DNA of 64,000 nucleotides from Amorphophallus konjac (Eukaryota > Streptophyta > Magnoliopsida > Alismatales > Araceae). The notes under the pieces were generated by a model. The model was not told where the DNA came from, searched no databases, and worked only from the letters and a program-made list of their open reading frames with translations. The position numbers and the translations under genes were made by a program. Of the stretch, positions 32,901 through 43,701 are shown one piece after another. Position 1 is the stretch's first letter, and the number at the start of each line of letters is the position of its first letter. Where the stretch lies: contig JAHNEJ010003545.1 in NCBI GenBank assembly GCA_022559845.1, forward strand, positions 310,001 through 374,000. Direction: 5' to 3'.

Positions 32901-33004
32901 AGTTAGACATCATCGAAACAAAAGAATATTATACATAAGACCAACATACATAGTCAGTCATCATGAAAACTCTAGAGTTACACAGTTTATACACTTGTCC
33001 AACA
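29912..33004 (-). repeat. 5' LTR of Sirevirus B
   Basis: Direct repeat of 21424-24491: starts TGGGTCCCACGG, ends TGTCCAACA. It has the conserved box at 30841-30884, the AGCTG cluster at 30915-31025, and TGTCGAGACA words between about 32225 and 32650. Apparent ORFs inside (for example 31345-31803) recur in both LTRs only because the LTRs are copies. Confidence 0.85.
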
Positions 33005-33880
33005 CTATGCTATCTATTATCTTCTTGGGCTTTAAAACTTGAGAAAACCTACCTTTTTGGCAGGTTTGAATGATGAGCGGAGAAGAATATAGGATATTAA
33101 GAGCAACTGCGGTAGCAGCAGCTCGTGATCAGGAAGAGAGCTTGCTACTGCAGCAACTCGTACAGAAATAACAAGAAAGAGAATTGTAGGCTTCCTCTTC
33201 ACGCTTGATGGCCACAGGTTGAAGAAGATGCAGCACGATAGAGAAGGAGGAAGTAAAGCTTCTTTCTCTATAGCCGTAACAGCAACAACGGCAAGGATGT
33301 GAAGAAGGAGGAGAAGCCACGGGCTTCTTCAGCAACAACAACGCACGTAGAAGAAGAAGGGTTAGCCTTCCTCCTTCAGGCACGATGGCAAACGAGTGCA
33401 GAGGATGGTGCAACCATAGCTAGCAGAGGGAAGACAACGATGGAAGCAGGAACTCCTTTAAACGTAATAGCAGTAATAGGGATTGCATGCTCGATGGAGG
33501 GTTTATTAATAGGATTGATGTTTAAACTTCCTAATAGGTTTGGAGTTTCCACGTAAAGAATCCTACATGGTCTAAGTTTCCCACGCGTATCCTTCTTACT
33601 GCTAAAACCACATCCACCTTCTTGATTTGATTTGAAACCCTACAAGCAAGCTTCGAACGTGATAGCAAGAGGGGTCCTAATAGATATTAGGTTTTATACC
33701 TTCAAACATATTTTCAGGCCCATTAGCCCTTGGCTAAACACACGTAGGTAAGGCCCATATATATATGGCTTTTGAGAGGGTTCTTTATCTTATTTGATTT
33801 GGGCCCTTTGTTTTATCTATTTTAAGAGGATTTATCTCTTTAGGAAATTTTATTCCTATCATTTTATCCGGGTTGCTACA

Positions 33881-34690
33881 TTACTGCTATGGAAAGAACA
33901 TGCGTGGCAACGTCTGGGTGGCCCAAAAGTTGAAGCACTACTTTCTAGCTTATGAAGTGAAACTTTCAACCCAGATGGATCTAATTAAATACTTGCTTGA
34001 GAAGCCTATCTTGACTGATCGCTTGGTAAGATGGAATAGCTTTCTTAATCAATTTGATATCACTTATGTTAGTGAGAAGGCAGTCAAAGGACACGCCATC
34101 ATCGAGCATCTCACTCATCATCCACTTCCTACACACTATCCCGTCATTGAGGACTTCCCAGACAAAGAGTTAGGAACCATTATTGATGGTGTACCTTTGT
34201 CGATCCTCTACTTTGAAGGTGTGCTCAACTCCAAAGGATGTGGTATCAGAGTCATGCTCCTTTCTCTGGAAGGGGTGATAATTCTACGTGCTTCCCAATT
34301 GTCCTTCCCTGCCACGTACAATGTGACTGAGTACGAAGCACTCCTCATAGGTTTAAAGATGGTGTTGGTCCTTGGAGTCAAAGAATTAAGGATAATCGGT
34401 GATTCTTAGCTTATACTCTGACAATCCCTCAGTAAGTATCAAACCCATGATCCGAAGCTAAAGCCATATCAGGATTTGGTTAGAAAAGTAGTCCAGTGTT
34501 TTAGGATGCTCACCTTGGTGCACACCCCTAGAGCCCAAAATGTTCTTGCCGACTCCTTAGCTTCCTTGTCCTCTTCCCTCACAATTCCACTTGAGAAATC
34601 CTCAAAGACCGTCATCGTGCTGAGAATGCATATCCCTTTACACTCCGACCCTTGGTTCTGGTAGTTCCAAGAGTCTTCTCCCTGGGTGCA
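33881..34690 (+). pseudogene. Tat RNase H and second RNase H (aRNH)
   Basis: Resumes after the TTACT duplication. AMERTCVA, then KLKHYFLAYEVKL, LEKPILTDRLVRW and HAIIEHLTHHPLP finish the standard RNase H and tether. From ~34190 a second RNase H follows: LYFEGVLNSKGCGIRVML, NVTEYEALLIGLKM, VKELRIIGDS, then VHTPRAQNVLADSLASL. A dual RNase H is the hallmark of plant Tat elements; the second copy has the catalytic E and D motifs, though the first Asp (FDG in relatives) reads FEG here. Stops at ~34407 and 34420 and frameshifts near 33920 make it inactive. Confidence 0.8.
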
Positions 34691-35451
34691 CACCCTTTCT
34701 CACGAGCCTGATGTTAACCACGATGATGGCCAGCCGTGGTTCTTTGACATCAAAAACTATCTTCATGATAGATCCTTTCCCGAATACGCTACTGCCCATG
34801 ATAGGCAGGTTGTTCGTCGCGCCTCTAAACACTTCGTGATCATATGGAGCGTATTACACAGAAGATCCCTTAGTGGAGTCTACCTTAGATGCTTGGATGA
34901 AATCGAATCCCTTGCAGTTGTTGAAGCTGCACACTCCAGTGAATGTGGCGGCCATGTCAGTGGTCACATGTTAGCACAGAAGCTCCGTAGACACTACTAT
35001 TGGCCCACCATGCAGGAGGATTGTACTCAATTTGTCCGTCACTATGCCAAGTGTCAGCTTCATGCGGACAAAATCCATGCTCCTTCATCTTTACTTCACC
35101 CTCACATCACTCCTTGGCCCTTTGCATGTGGGCATTCTATGTGGTCCGTCCTCTTGAGGATAGAACTAGAGAAATCTAAACAAAGTCCTTCATTCTCACT
35201 GCCACAGAATACTTCACCAAATGGGCAAAAGCTAAAGCATTCACAAAAGTTAAGGCATCCACAGTGGTCAAGTTCATCAAGTGCAACATCCTCGCTAGGT
35301 TCGGCGTCCCACGTGACTTCGTCACCGACAATGAGCCGTAGTTCACTTCACAAGAGCTACGTGACATGTGCAATAAATATGGCATTAATTTGCATCATTC
35401 TTCTCCATATTGCCCACAAGGTAATGGTCAAGTGGAAGCTACAAACAAAAC
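34691..35451 (+). pseudogene. Tat integrase, N-terminal and core part
   Basis: The frame 34686-35468 gives DGQPWFFDIKNYL, then the zinc-binding region HSSECGGHVSGHML...RRHYYWPTM...VRHYAKCQ. The first Cys of the usual C-x2-C pair reads Tyr here. The catalytic core then passes into other frames (SPYCPQGNGQVEATNKT is readable near 35400-35450). Integrase inserts the cDNA into chromosomes. The coding is interrupted at 35451 by a solo LTR whose TSD AAAAC lies inside the codons for NKT. Confidence 0.75.
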
Positions 35452-37596
35452 TGATGCGGGACGGGTGACGCGACCAGGCTAAGACTTAGGACTGACTCAA
35501 AGTGCGGCCAGCACTAGCACACTGAGGTAAGCCGAGCGGCTGACCACAATGGCATTCTTCTGGTGGAGACATCTCTCAACAGGAACTCTAACTAGCCCGA
35601 CGATCGTCCCTTGCGAGGGAAACGTGGGATCGCAGCGGTTAAGGAACCACTGTCACCTAGGGGTTTCCAGTTCAGGCGCGGTGCTCGACTGGGCCTATGG
35701 AACGGGCTCTCACAACTCACAACCACGGTGATTTGAAGCTAGCTATTGATCCTATTCCCACAAACACAGCATGATAGAAAATATAGTAAATAAGCAATGT
35801 GAGTGTAAGAACGAAGCGTGTACCTCCACGACTAGCACGTGGGGAAGAAATCTCGGCCGAATCCGACAACCCCGATACACACAATTATTAACCGTACAAT
35901 TTCAGAACATGATGCCCACTCCACGCATGGAGGTAAAGGGTTACAAACATAATTTCAGGGATGCTGAAACTCGAGTTGATGGGCTGCACTCGCAGGAGGC
36001 GAGGGAGGCGAGTCGGGGCCGATCGGGTGAGTCGGTTGGAAGCCGACTAGGTTCTGCCCGCGCAAGTCAACTGGCGCAGCAGACTTGCGGAGGCTAGTAC
36101 GCCAAGATCCGAAGTCCGATCGGAGTGTCGTTTATTGGATAATGTTGGCGACAGGATGAAGAATGCCTGGTCCAAACAGCGCGATTAGATCTGATCAGAT
36201 CTGGGCGTGGTAGCAACTGTACTCAGCCTCAGGTTCTGCTCACACAGAACCTCACAGAAGAGCTAAAAATTACAGGAAACATAACTCCGGTGTCGGAATG
36301 GATTGCTTCTTGTTGGAGATCGTCGGCGACGTCCAGAGGAAAACGCAGACCAAAGGACTCAGGCAGATCTGTGAGGAAGGAGATGGGGCATCTCCTGTAA
36401 GTTGCCTCTAATTATGGGTCGGATCTGCACAGGGTGGTCGGCACAGCCCCACGAAAATCCTCGCCACGACCAGCACAGACCTCAGAACGACACGATCTTG
36501 GCGGCAACGCGAAGAAGATAGAAAATACTACGACCACTAAAGATCTTAGATCCAAAGAGCTTGGGAGTGGATCCGTAGAAATTTTGTATTAGGAAGTTGA
36601 GGATCTAGACAACAGGCTCAGACAGACTTGCGCGACTTCACGATCAGAATTGTTGCCGGCGATCCAGAGCTCTGATTGAGGCGAAACCAGTGCTGGATCG
36701 TTCCTGACTTGCAGATCTACCTCTGGTAAAAATCCTAGAGCCATATCTGAGCTTGATGTTCCTATGGACAACTCGTAATCCATGGGATGAAATCTGGATG
36801 AACAGAATCAGAATCAGAACACGAACGTGGCGATAACGGTTGCCTCGACATCGCACCTCGGCTTGAGAAGTGGCACCCCGGCTAGAACCCGTCGCAGGAA
36901 CTAGATCTTGAGCATCACACTCAAGGTAAAATCAGAGAATAACTCTCCAATACTTTTTCTCTCACAAAAATTTCATTTCTTCATTCACTTCTGAAATATG
37001 TTTACAAGAGATGATATATAGGGGAGGGGAAACCCTAGGGAGAGGATGGGAGGTGGAGGAGGGAGGAGAGAGAGGGGGTGCACCCCCTTGACTAAAGGGG
37101 GGAGGGATGACCAAGGGGGGGGGGGCAAGAAGCTTCCTATTTTTGAAAAATGAAGGGAGGGGAGTCAAGGATGGTAGGTGGCAGCCCCTCCTTGGACCAA
37201 GAGAGGGGGGGCGCCCCCTTCCAAGCCTCCAAGCCTCCATTCTTTTAGCCCCTTTCACACCTAGCACACTAATCCCATGACTTGTTCACATTTAACCCGA
37301 TTTGACCCATTCATACCTAGCCCATGGGCCTTTTCACACTTGGCCCTTTTAAATCCCAAGAGAAAAGCCCAATATCTCTAGACCACTATTCTAGCCCATT
37401 AACTCTAATCTGGCCCATTAGCCCTTATATAATAGTACAACCAAATAATTGTCCACAAGGACTAAATAGGGCCCAATAAGGCTAAAAAATGTGAAACAAA
37501 GATGAGAGCTTGATCGACGCGTCCATGTCCTCCTCGAGCCGAAGAGGCTCCGGCGTGTCCTCGTCCGCCGGCGTACTGCGGCATGTGTCCGCACCA
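35452..37596 (-). mobile_element. Solo LTR of the element 2 family
   Basis: Termini TGATGCGGG...CACCA with a perfect 5-bp duplication AAAAC (35447-35451 and 37597-37601). Homologous to 6962-9045, including AAGTGCGGCCAGCACTAGC, the GATACACACAATT...GATGCCCACTCC neighbourhood and the TGTGTCCGCACCA end. Length 2145. No internal sequence, so it arose by LTR-LTR recombination. It shows that the element 2 family moved more than once and that it inserted after the Tat element. Confidence 0.85.
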
Positions 37597-37601
37597 AAAA
37601 C

Positions 37602-38142
37602 TCTCATAAGAATCATTAAGAAAACATGCAAATCTCATCATTATTCCGACTGACCAGAGGACCTCCTCGAGGCCCTCTGGGCTAATTGTGCCTTTGTCCT
37701 TACCCCTACATGGCAAACCCCTTATGCCTTGACTTTTGGGATAGAGGTGGTACTCCCATTCGAAATATTCATCCCTTCACTAAGAGTGCAGTTGGATCCC
37801 GAGCTCAATCTTGATCAGCGTCGAGAAAATCCGTTAGCCCAGTTGGAACTATTAAATGAAAGGTGAATGATCGCGGTTGATCACGCGCAAGTCTATTGCC
37901 AGAGAATTGCATGTTTTTATGCTAAGAAAGTTCTTGAGAGGAAGTTCAAAGAAGGTGAACTAATCGTAAAGTGGAAACTCACTAAAACCACTAGTCCTAA
38001 GAGTAAACTACAAGAAAATTGGGAAGGTCCCTGTATTGTCAAAGAATGTTTTTTGGGAACTACCTACAAGTTAGTGGACGTCGAAGGGGTTGAAATGCCA
38101 CACCCCTGGAACAGAGTCTATTTAAAGAAATTCTACTCGTGA
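37602..38142 (+). pseudogene. Tat integrase, C-terminal part
   Basis: Resumes in the same frame as before the solo LTR: K-T-L-I-R-I-I-K-K, then a TGA in place of the Trp of DWPEDL, LLEALWA, TPYALTFGIEVVLP, and from 37867 the C-terminal module with FKEGELIVKWKL, NWEGPCIVKECF, TYKLVDVEG and WNRVYLKKFYS, ending at TGA 38142. No chromodomain follows, as expected for Tat. One TGA and the upstream frameshifts disable it. Confidence 0.8.
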
Positions 38143-39925
38143 GACTTATATATAAAAGAAAAACAAGTAAAAGTACAAAAAGTAAAAATTAAAAAGAAAA
38201 ATCCTTGTCAATCGCCTGGCACCCGTCATGTATTTGCGAGTCATGCAACCACCCTATATGGTAGCATAGGGCACATTAAAGTTCCGGTAGGTTATGGGTC
38301 TTGGTGTACCAGAACTGGGGAGACTTTTGTTTGGCCAGGTCAGCCTACACTTTTAGAAGGAAAGACAACATGCACACACGCACGTGTTTTTCAAAACTTT
38401 AGTAGTAATGCCAATGGATGGGCCTCCGCCCTGAAGACATCCTAAGGGCCTTAATCCTTCTCTTCTCCTCCTACTCAACCAACCAAGACAACCGGCGCCC
38501 TTAAAGCGTAGAGTGGGGTAGCTGAAATACGAAACCCTAAGGCGAGAGTAGGATTTATCCTTGAGCATGGTCAGAGCATGAGAAGAGGGCAGTCTCCCTG
38601 CAGGAACATAAGAGGGATTCAAATCAAAATGTTAAAGCCAAAATCTCCATCCAAACACCAAAAAAAAAAGAAAGATCATGGTCGTGACCGTGCCTGGCAC
38701 AAAATGAGCAAAGCCCTACAAAAAAACCAAGAATATATCCAAGGGATAATATGTAAAGTCAAGAACACTAAGGATGATCCAAAGTTGCCCGAAAGGGAGA
38801 AGTAAAGTAAGCTTGCTTCTTTCACTCTCTGAGTTAACGGCTTTGTCGGTCCTCTTGCGAGGTTTATCCCCTTTTCTTTCTTCTCCCCCCCCCCCCAGGA
38901 TGAAGGTCTGATGGAAGCCCTGAAGGGTGAATTCCCATCTTGGCTTGCAACCTATTTTGTAATGCATACTTATGGTTGTCTCACTTTGAAAGGCAGAAGC
39001 TATCATCACAAATAGGTTTCGGCATTTCTAGTAGGCCAAGATCCTCATCTACTATTTTAGTGTTTTCTCCATTAGTCTCGAGCTTAGGCCAATGCAAGCG
39101 CGTCACTTGTCGGTGCAACGACGTCTGATTTCAGGTCAGCATTGCGCTGTTGGCCATTAGGGTTCTAGGGCATTCCATCTTATATCATCTACGGTTGCGA
39201 GGACATATACCTAGTTCGGGTAAACCATTTACCTTGAACACTTTTTGGGTGTATCCCTGTGGTTAGAAGTAACTGGGAGCCTAAGCGTGGCATGCCGGTA
39301 TTGTCATCAGGATAAGTCTTAACCGACGAGATTATCATTTGAAGAATCTAGAGGCCCAAATTAACCTAGATGTGTGCTTAGGATGCCTAGGAGGCATTTG
39401 AGAAATCTCTATCCTCATTTAGGTCAAATGTCATATGGATGGTTGCTAGGCATTGACACCAAAAAAATAATAAGGAAACGAAAAAAAGAAGAAGAAAGAA
39501 AGAAAAAATAAAAATTGAACAAAATAGCAAAACACATACAAAAGAGACAAATATATATACCTCAAAAAAATGTGATGTATTTGTTTGTGCATTGCATGAT
39601 CACGTTTAATTTCCTATTTGCATTCTATCTGCTTGCATGTGCATTTGCATCCACGTTTACCTTTTTCTCCCGAATCTCGTTAATAAGATTTAACCCCCTA
39701 ACCTTGCATCAAGGAAGGTATGAACTGTTTAGGCAAGGGGCTAAAATCAAAACTACACTAACCATTTTCCCCATTTTAGTGTGGTTGAAATTGGTTTAAA
39801 AAGGGAACCAAGATGACGACATCATAAGCAAGCAAGTACACTGGAAATCATCCTTTCATTTGACAAAATGTTTTTCATTCATTGTTTATAAACATCTCTA
39901 GGGGCATACCCCCAGTGTACATAAG
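38143..39925 (+). other. Tat 3' untranslated region, no gene seen
   Basis: AT-rich and low-complexity, with A-rich runs (38657-38670, 39465-39520) and a C run near 38886-38897. No repeat of the 5' side was recognised, so the 3' LTR is not in evidence. Long non-coding regions between pol and LTR are normal for Tat elements. Confidence 0.5.
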
Positions 39926-40740
39926 ATATATCTAATCCTTTCTATCTCCCTCACCCTGTCGGTCCTCCTCTGGACGAGGTCGACTACGCTGACTGCTCTC
40001 CTCCTCCTCATCCCGGCCGTGCCTCACACCTGATCTAGGTGGAAGAGAAGCCCTCAAAGCCGCAGACTGAACTGATAACTGCGCATCAGGTGAAGAGACC
40101 CTGAGTGCTAGCAGCTCCCTCAAAGAAAAGACTAATAACCCTGCAGTCCGCAGTGACTCTAAAGGGGTAGCATGTCCACCTGCAGCCTCGCCCGTAGGAG
40201 CCTTGCTCTGGTACTTCTTTAGTAACCTCTATCGCAAAGTCTCTAGCTACTGCCGAGCAGTCAGCCTCCACGAGAGCTCATTGCTCTTGGACCACAACAT
40301 CTATCTCTTTAGCTCATGCCTTGGCCTCTCTCTCCTTCACCTCGACAAGGTGACCTCTCAGCAGCACGTCCATCTTGGACAAACCGCGGGTAAGCTCCTT
40401 TATACGGGTGGTGACCCCGCCCACCTCTGTCTCGAGCCCTCTCTTGGAAGCCAAACAAGCCACCATCTTTACTCGCTGCAAACACAAACACAAACTTGAA
40501 GTCAAGTGAACGAAAATAGGGAAGCACTTCATTTTGGAAAAGAATTGCACATGTCATACTATCTGTCTCAGCTCGGCCACCCTCACCTCGGCCCACTCGA
40601 GTGTTGCCTCTAGATGAGCCTCCAAGTCCTCCGTCCTCATTGCTCCGGACGAAGGGCCTGCCTCTGCTACCATATCAGCCCTCACCCGGACGAACTATAA
40701 CTCCCCTCGTTGTGAAGAGGCTAAAGTGGTTAGTCAAACA
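39926..40740 (-). pseudogene. Antisense coiled-coil gene remnant with an intron, in the Tat 3' region
   Basis: On the minus strand an exon reads ...AMRTEDLEAHLEATLEWAE...VAELRQ, then a GT...AG interval at 40559-40476 (84 bases, T-rich before TTTGCAG), then in frame RVKMVACLASKRGLETEV...RIKELTRGLSKMDVLLRG...VEVKEREAKA and a stop at 40314-40316. Beyond this stop the same frame goes on as AKEIDVVVQEQ, a second stop, and ALVEADCSAVARDFAIEV. A further exon edge may lie near 40721 (TTTAG then CCTCTTC). Content is coiled-coil. Tat elements are known to carry antisense ORFs in this position, some with plant-mobile-domain or coiled-coil parts; assignment to that class is inference. The upstream part is cut off by the LTR at ~40763. 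Confidence 0.5.
40476..40559 (-). other. Candidate intron in the antisense gene remnant
   Basis: GTATGA donor at 40559 and TTTGTGTTTGTGTTTGCAG acceptor ending at 40476, 84 bases, minus strand. Removing it keeps the frame open across the junction (..LRQI-RVKM..), and both flanks are coiled-coil-like. Length and T-rich tract are normal for a plant intron. Confidence 0.5.
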
Positions 40741-41148
40741 TAAAGAAAAAGATCATCTAGTTTGTTGGTCCCGGGGTAAGCGAGCGGACAGGAAGGGGGG
40801 TTGAATTATCCCCCACGCTAGATGGCAAATTAAAAACTTACTAAATAGTGTAATTAACAATATTAACGAGATTGAAGATATTAGCTAAACAAGATAACTA
40901 AATTCTCTCAATCTCTCCGATCTCACACGATCACACAAACAGATATAACATGCAAACCACACAATCGCACAAACCAAACCACAGTGCCCAGGGAATTTTA
41001 AGGTGGTTCGGGACCATGACGGGCTCCCTACGTCCACCCCTTACCAAACCGGTAAGGCTTCACTCGGGGATAAATACCCAACACGGAGATGATGCTCCAA
41101 CACACATGCAAGATGACGCCTGCACACACACACACAGGGACACGCCCC

Positions 41149-41266
<118 letters not shown>

Positions 41267-41779
41267 CACACGATCCGACGACCACACACATGCACACGAT
41301 CCGACGACCGGATCACAAAATTGACCCACACGCTGCAACAAGCGCAGCACAAACGACCCACACAATCACGCGCAGGCGATCAAAGATGACTGCACACAGA
41401 CGGCCACACACACACAATATTCCTTAGTTCAGAAAATAAACACAAATATTCAAACATGCTCAGATCAAAATAAAACACATGACAAACATCACAAAAAGGT
41501 AGGAATAAGATATAGATGTTGTTCCCCCTTTGATTTTTAAGACGAATAGATAGCGTTCCTCAAAGCTCGGTCCGATGATGGCGATTTGTGCATCCTCTCA
41601 ATTCTCTCTTCGATCCGCTGCTCTTTCTCTTCTTCCTCGAACTCTAGAAACCAGCTGGAGGAGATGAAATCTCCCTCTCTTCTTTCCCTTTTCTTCCTTT
41701 CTCCTTTCTTCACTTGCAAGATAAGAAACTATTAGCTCAAATATGGAGTTCTCTCTCAAATTCATAGGTCACATGAGAG

Positions 41780-41787
41780 TATATATA
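41780..41787 (-). promoter_or_regulatory. TATA box of the Sirevirus LTR at 40.8 kb
   Basis: TATATATA between the GGTCGACC word cluster (upstream on the minus strand) and the conserved box, the same order as in the other Sirevirus LTRs here. Confidence 0.5.
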
Positions 41788-42730
41788 GGAGACATGAAAA
41801 GACACATAAACCCTTCACAAAACCTCTGAAAACCCCCTCTAAGATATGTATAATAACCCTAGGGGAAAATGGGTAAAAGTAGAGCACAAATGGATAGGGT
41901 TTAATGGGTTTTCGGATCCTCGTTTTTGAGTTTACGCTGTAATCGGTCGACCGGAATACTGGGTCGGTCGACCTAACTTCTGCAGAGCTGAAACTGGTCA
42001 GCTCTGGAAAGTTCGGTCGATCGAACTGCCTAGTTCAATCGACCGAACTCTGCTGCTATTCCATTTATGCAGAGTTCAGTCCATTAAGCAATCAAACATG
42101 CAAGATTTAATTAATAAAACACATGACCAACATCAAACATTCAACCATGAATTTTTATGCTTAAAAACAAGTTGAATCAATTGATTTCTATGATAATCAA
42201 CATTTGTGCATCAAGGATAACACAATGAATTTCTTACACATGATTCAAGCTCAAAAGCACTATGTAGAAAGTGCATGAACACATTCAATTGAATTTCTAA
42301 TTTCCACCAAGATATGTATGAGTTATATACATCAAAAGCCATAAGAAACACATGAATGATATGCATTGAAGCCCTTTGAAAACTTATCATCCACAACTTA
42401 ACATTAAGATCGCATAGCAATGAATTTTTGCAATATGTGTAAGCATTGTAAAACTATCACCAAAATAGCTTCTTCAAGACCACACTGTAGATTCTAAGAA
42501 AATCCACTTAAGAAAAGAAAAGGATAATATGACTAGAAAAGCATGGGAAGAGAGAGAAAGGGGAGCATGCATAGGATGCTAATGGAGGGTGATCGCCAGA
42601 GATGCGAGGGCCTCAAAGATATAACAATAAAGAATAGGAGGGATCGCGAAGAATACCTTAAAAGAAGCGGGGGAGATTGTGAGTGCACCTTCTCTTTCTA
42701 TCGGCCAGCCGATGAAGAGAGTTCTTCTTA

Positions 42731-43248
42731 GCTTGATTACCCTTGCAAAATTAACAAACACCAATAAAGAAACATAGATTAGAAACCAAGATGTGTAGCA
42801 TCAAATCTAAATATAAATATGGACATAGAAAGCATGGATATGAACACACCTTATTGGTGTTTGGCCTTTAAACCCCTATGCAAAAGAGTAGGTAAAAGAT
42901 GATGTATGATGAAGAATAGAGGGAGATGTGCAAGTGTTACACTAAGGGAGATGTGCTAGAGTGCACAACATGGGAAGATCTCAATATTGAGATAAAAAGA
43001 AATAAAAGAAGAATATGATATGATGCATGCAATTAACTAAAGCAAAAATAAGAGATAGGAGGGGGAAAGCTTAGTGGTTTTCTCCAATTTGGCTTCAAGA
43101 TCTTCAAGGGAGGAAGAAGAACTCCATGGATGAAGCTTGTAGGTTCATGGGAGCCTCCTCCTTGAGCCTTCAATCTAGTAGTACCTCCCCTTGGATTGAT
43201 ATTGATGCCCTTTTACACAAGGGAGAGAGGGGTCATATTTATAGAGGT
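42731..43248. other. Unclassified repeat DNA, no gene seen
   Basis: AT-rich sequence with no readable coding domain. It lies between the Sirevirus LTR and a tandem array, and probably belongs to the same unidentified retroelement as the following block. Confidence 0.3.
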
Positions 43249-43701
43249 GAAATTCATAGTTTAATTCCAAGAAAATTAGAAAATCATGTTTTAATGAGAT
43301 TTGGAAGGAGATAAACATTGGACAAGTGTCATCCCAACTTTAGGAAGCCATAGGAACCCTTTCCCAAGTGGAAAAGGAGGTTAAAGTGAGGGAGGGAAGG
43401 AAAATTCAGAGTATAATTTTATAAAAAATAGAAAATTAAGTTTTGGTGAGATTTGGAAAGGAGGATCCTTCCTCCAAGTGTCCTTACAATATTAGGAAGC
43501 TATAGGAACCCTTTCCTAAGTGGAAAAGGAGTTTAAGTGAGGAAGGGAAAGGAAATTCGTAGTTTAATTCTAAGAAAATTAGAAAACTGAGTTTTGGTGA
43601 GATTTGGAAAGAGGGATCCTTCCTCCAAGTGTCCTTACAACATTAGGAAGCCATAGGAACCCTTTCCCAAGTGGAAAAGGAGTTTAAGTGAGGAAGAGAA
43701 G
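43249..43701. repeat. Three-unit tandem repeat, ~151 bp per unit
   Basis: Units start at 43249, 43400 and 43552 with GAAATTC(A/G)(T/G)AGTTTAATT-like openings. Each contains GAGATTTGGAAAG, then AGTGTC(A/C)T, then TAGGAACCCTTTCC and GTGGAAAAGGAG. Units 2 and 3 are closer to each other than to unit 1. No coding content. Confidence 0.9.

Larger units (their letters stand above)
21424..33004 (-). mobile_element. Sirevirus B: gag-only, pol deleted
   Basis: Two ~3.08-kb LTRs (21424-24491 and 29912-33004) enclose a PBS, a broken gag and a 3.3-kb non-coding 3' region; there is no pol. The Sirevirus call rests on the AAAAAGGGGGAG polypurine tract, iMet PBS, coiled-coil gag with CCHC knuckles, and LTR boxes shared with the other Sireviruses here. 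CTATG stands right of the right LTR (33005-33009) and three bases before the left LTR (21416-21420), a likely target duplication with a small end irregularity. The first ~160 LTR bases differ at about 10 sites, so it is much older than the Sirevirus at 46.2 kb. Confidence 0.8.
19225..33880 (-). mobile_element. Tekay/Del-like solo LTR, split by a nested Sirevirus
   Basis: Ends are TGTCACGCCCCGAG (19225) and GGGTTGCTACA (33880), flanked by a perfect TTACT duplication. Without the nested element (21424-33004) it is about 3.07 kb with no internal coding and no paired repeat, so a solo LTR fits best. Minus-strand reading gives TACTGAGCGTTCGCTCACCC near 19578-19600, a phrase typical of Tekay/Del chromovirus LTRs, and a GGGGCGTGACA terminus. 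From about 20170 to 21330 the word GGTCGCTAATT and variants (GGGCGCTAATT, GGTCGCTAAATT) recurs many times. The 33010-33880 part holds low-complexity GAA/GCA-rich sequence and no gene. Confidence 0.7.

Noticed and set aside
21424..33004. Regularly spaced palindromic words as a possible CRISPR-like array
   Set aside because: Words are short (10-12 bases), spacing is irregular, the intervening sequence is LTR, and the organism is a plant.
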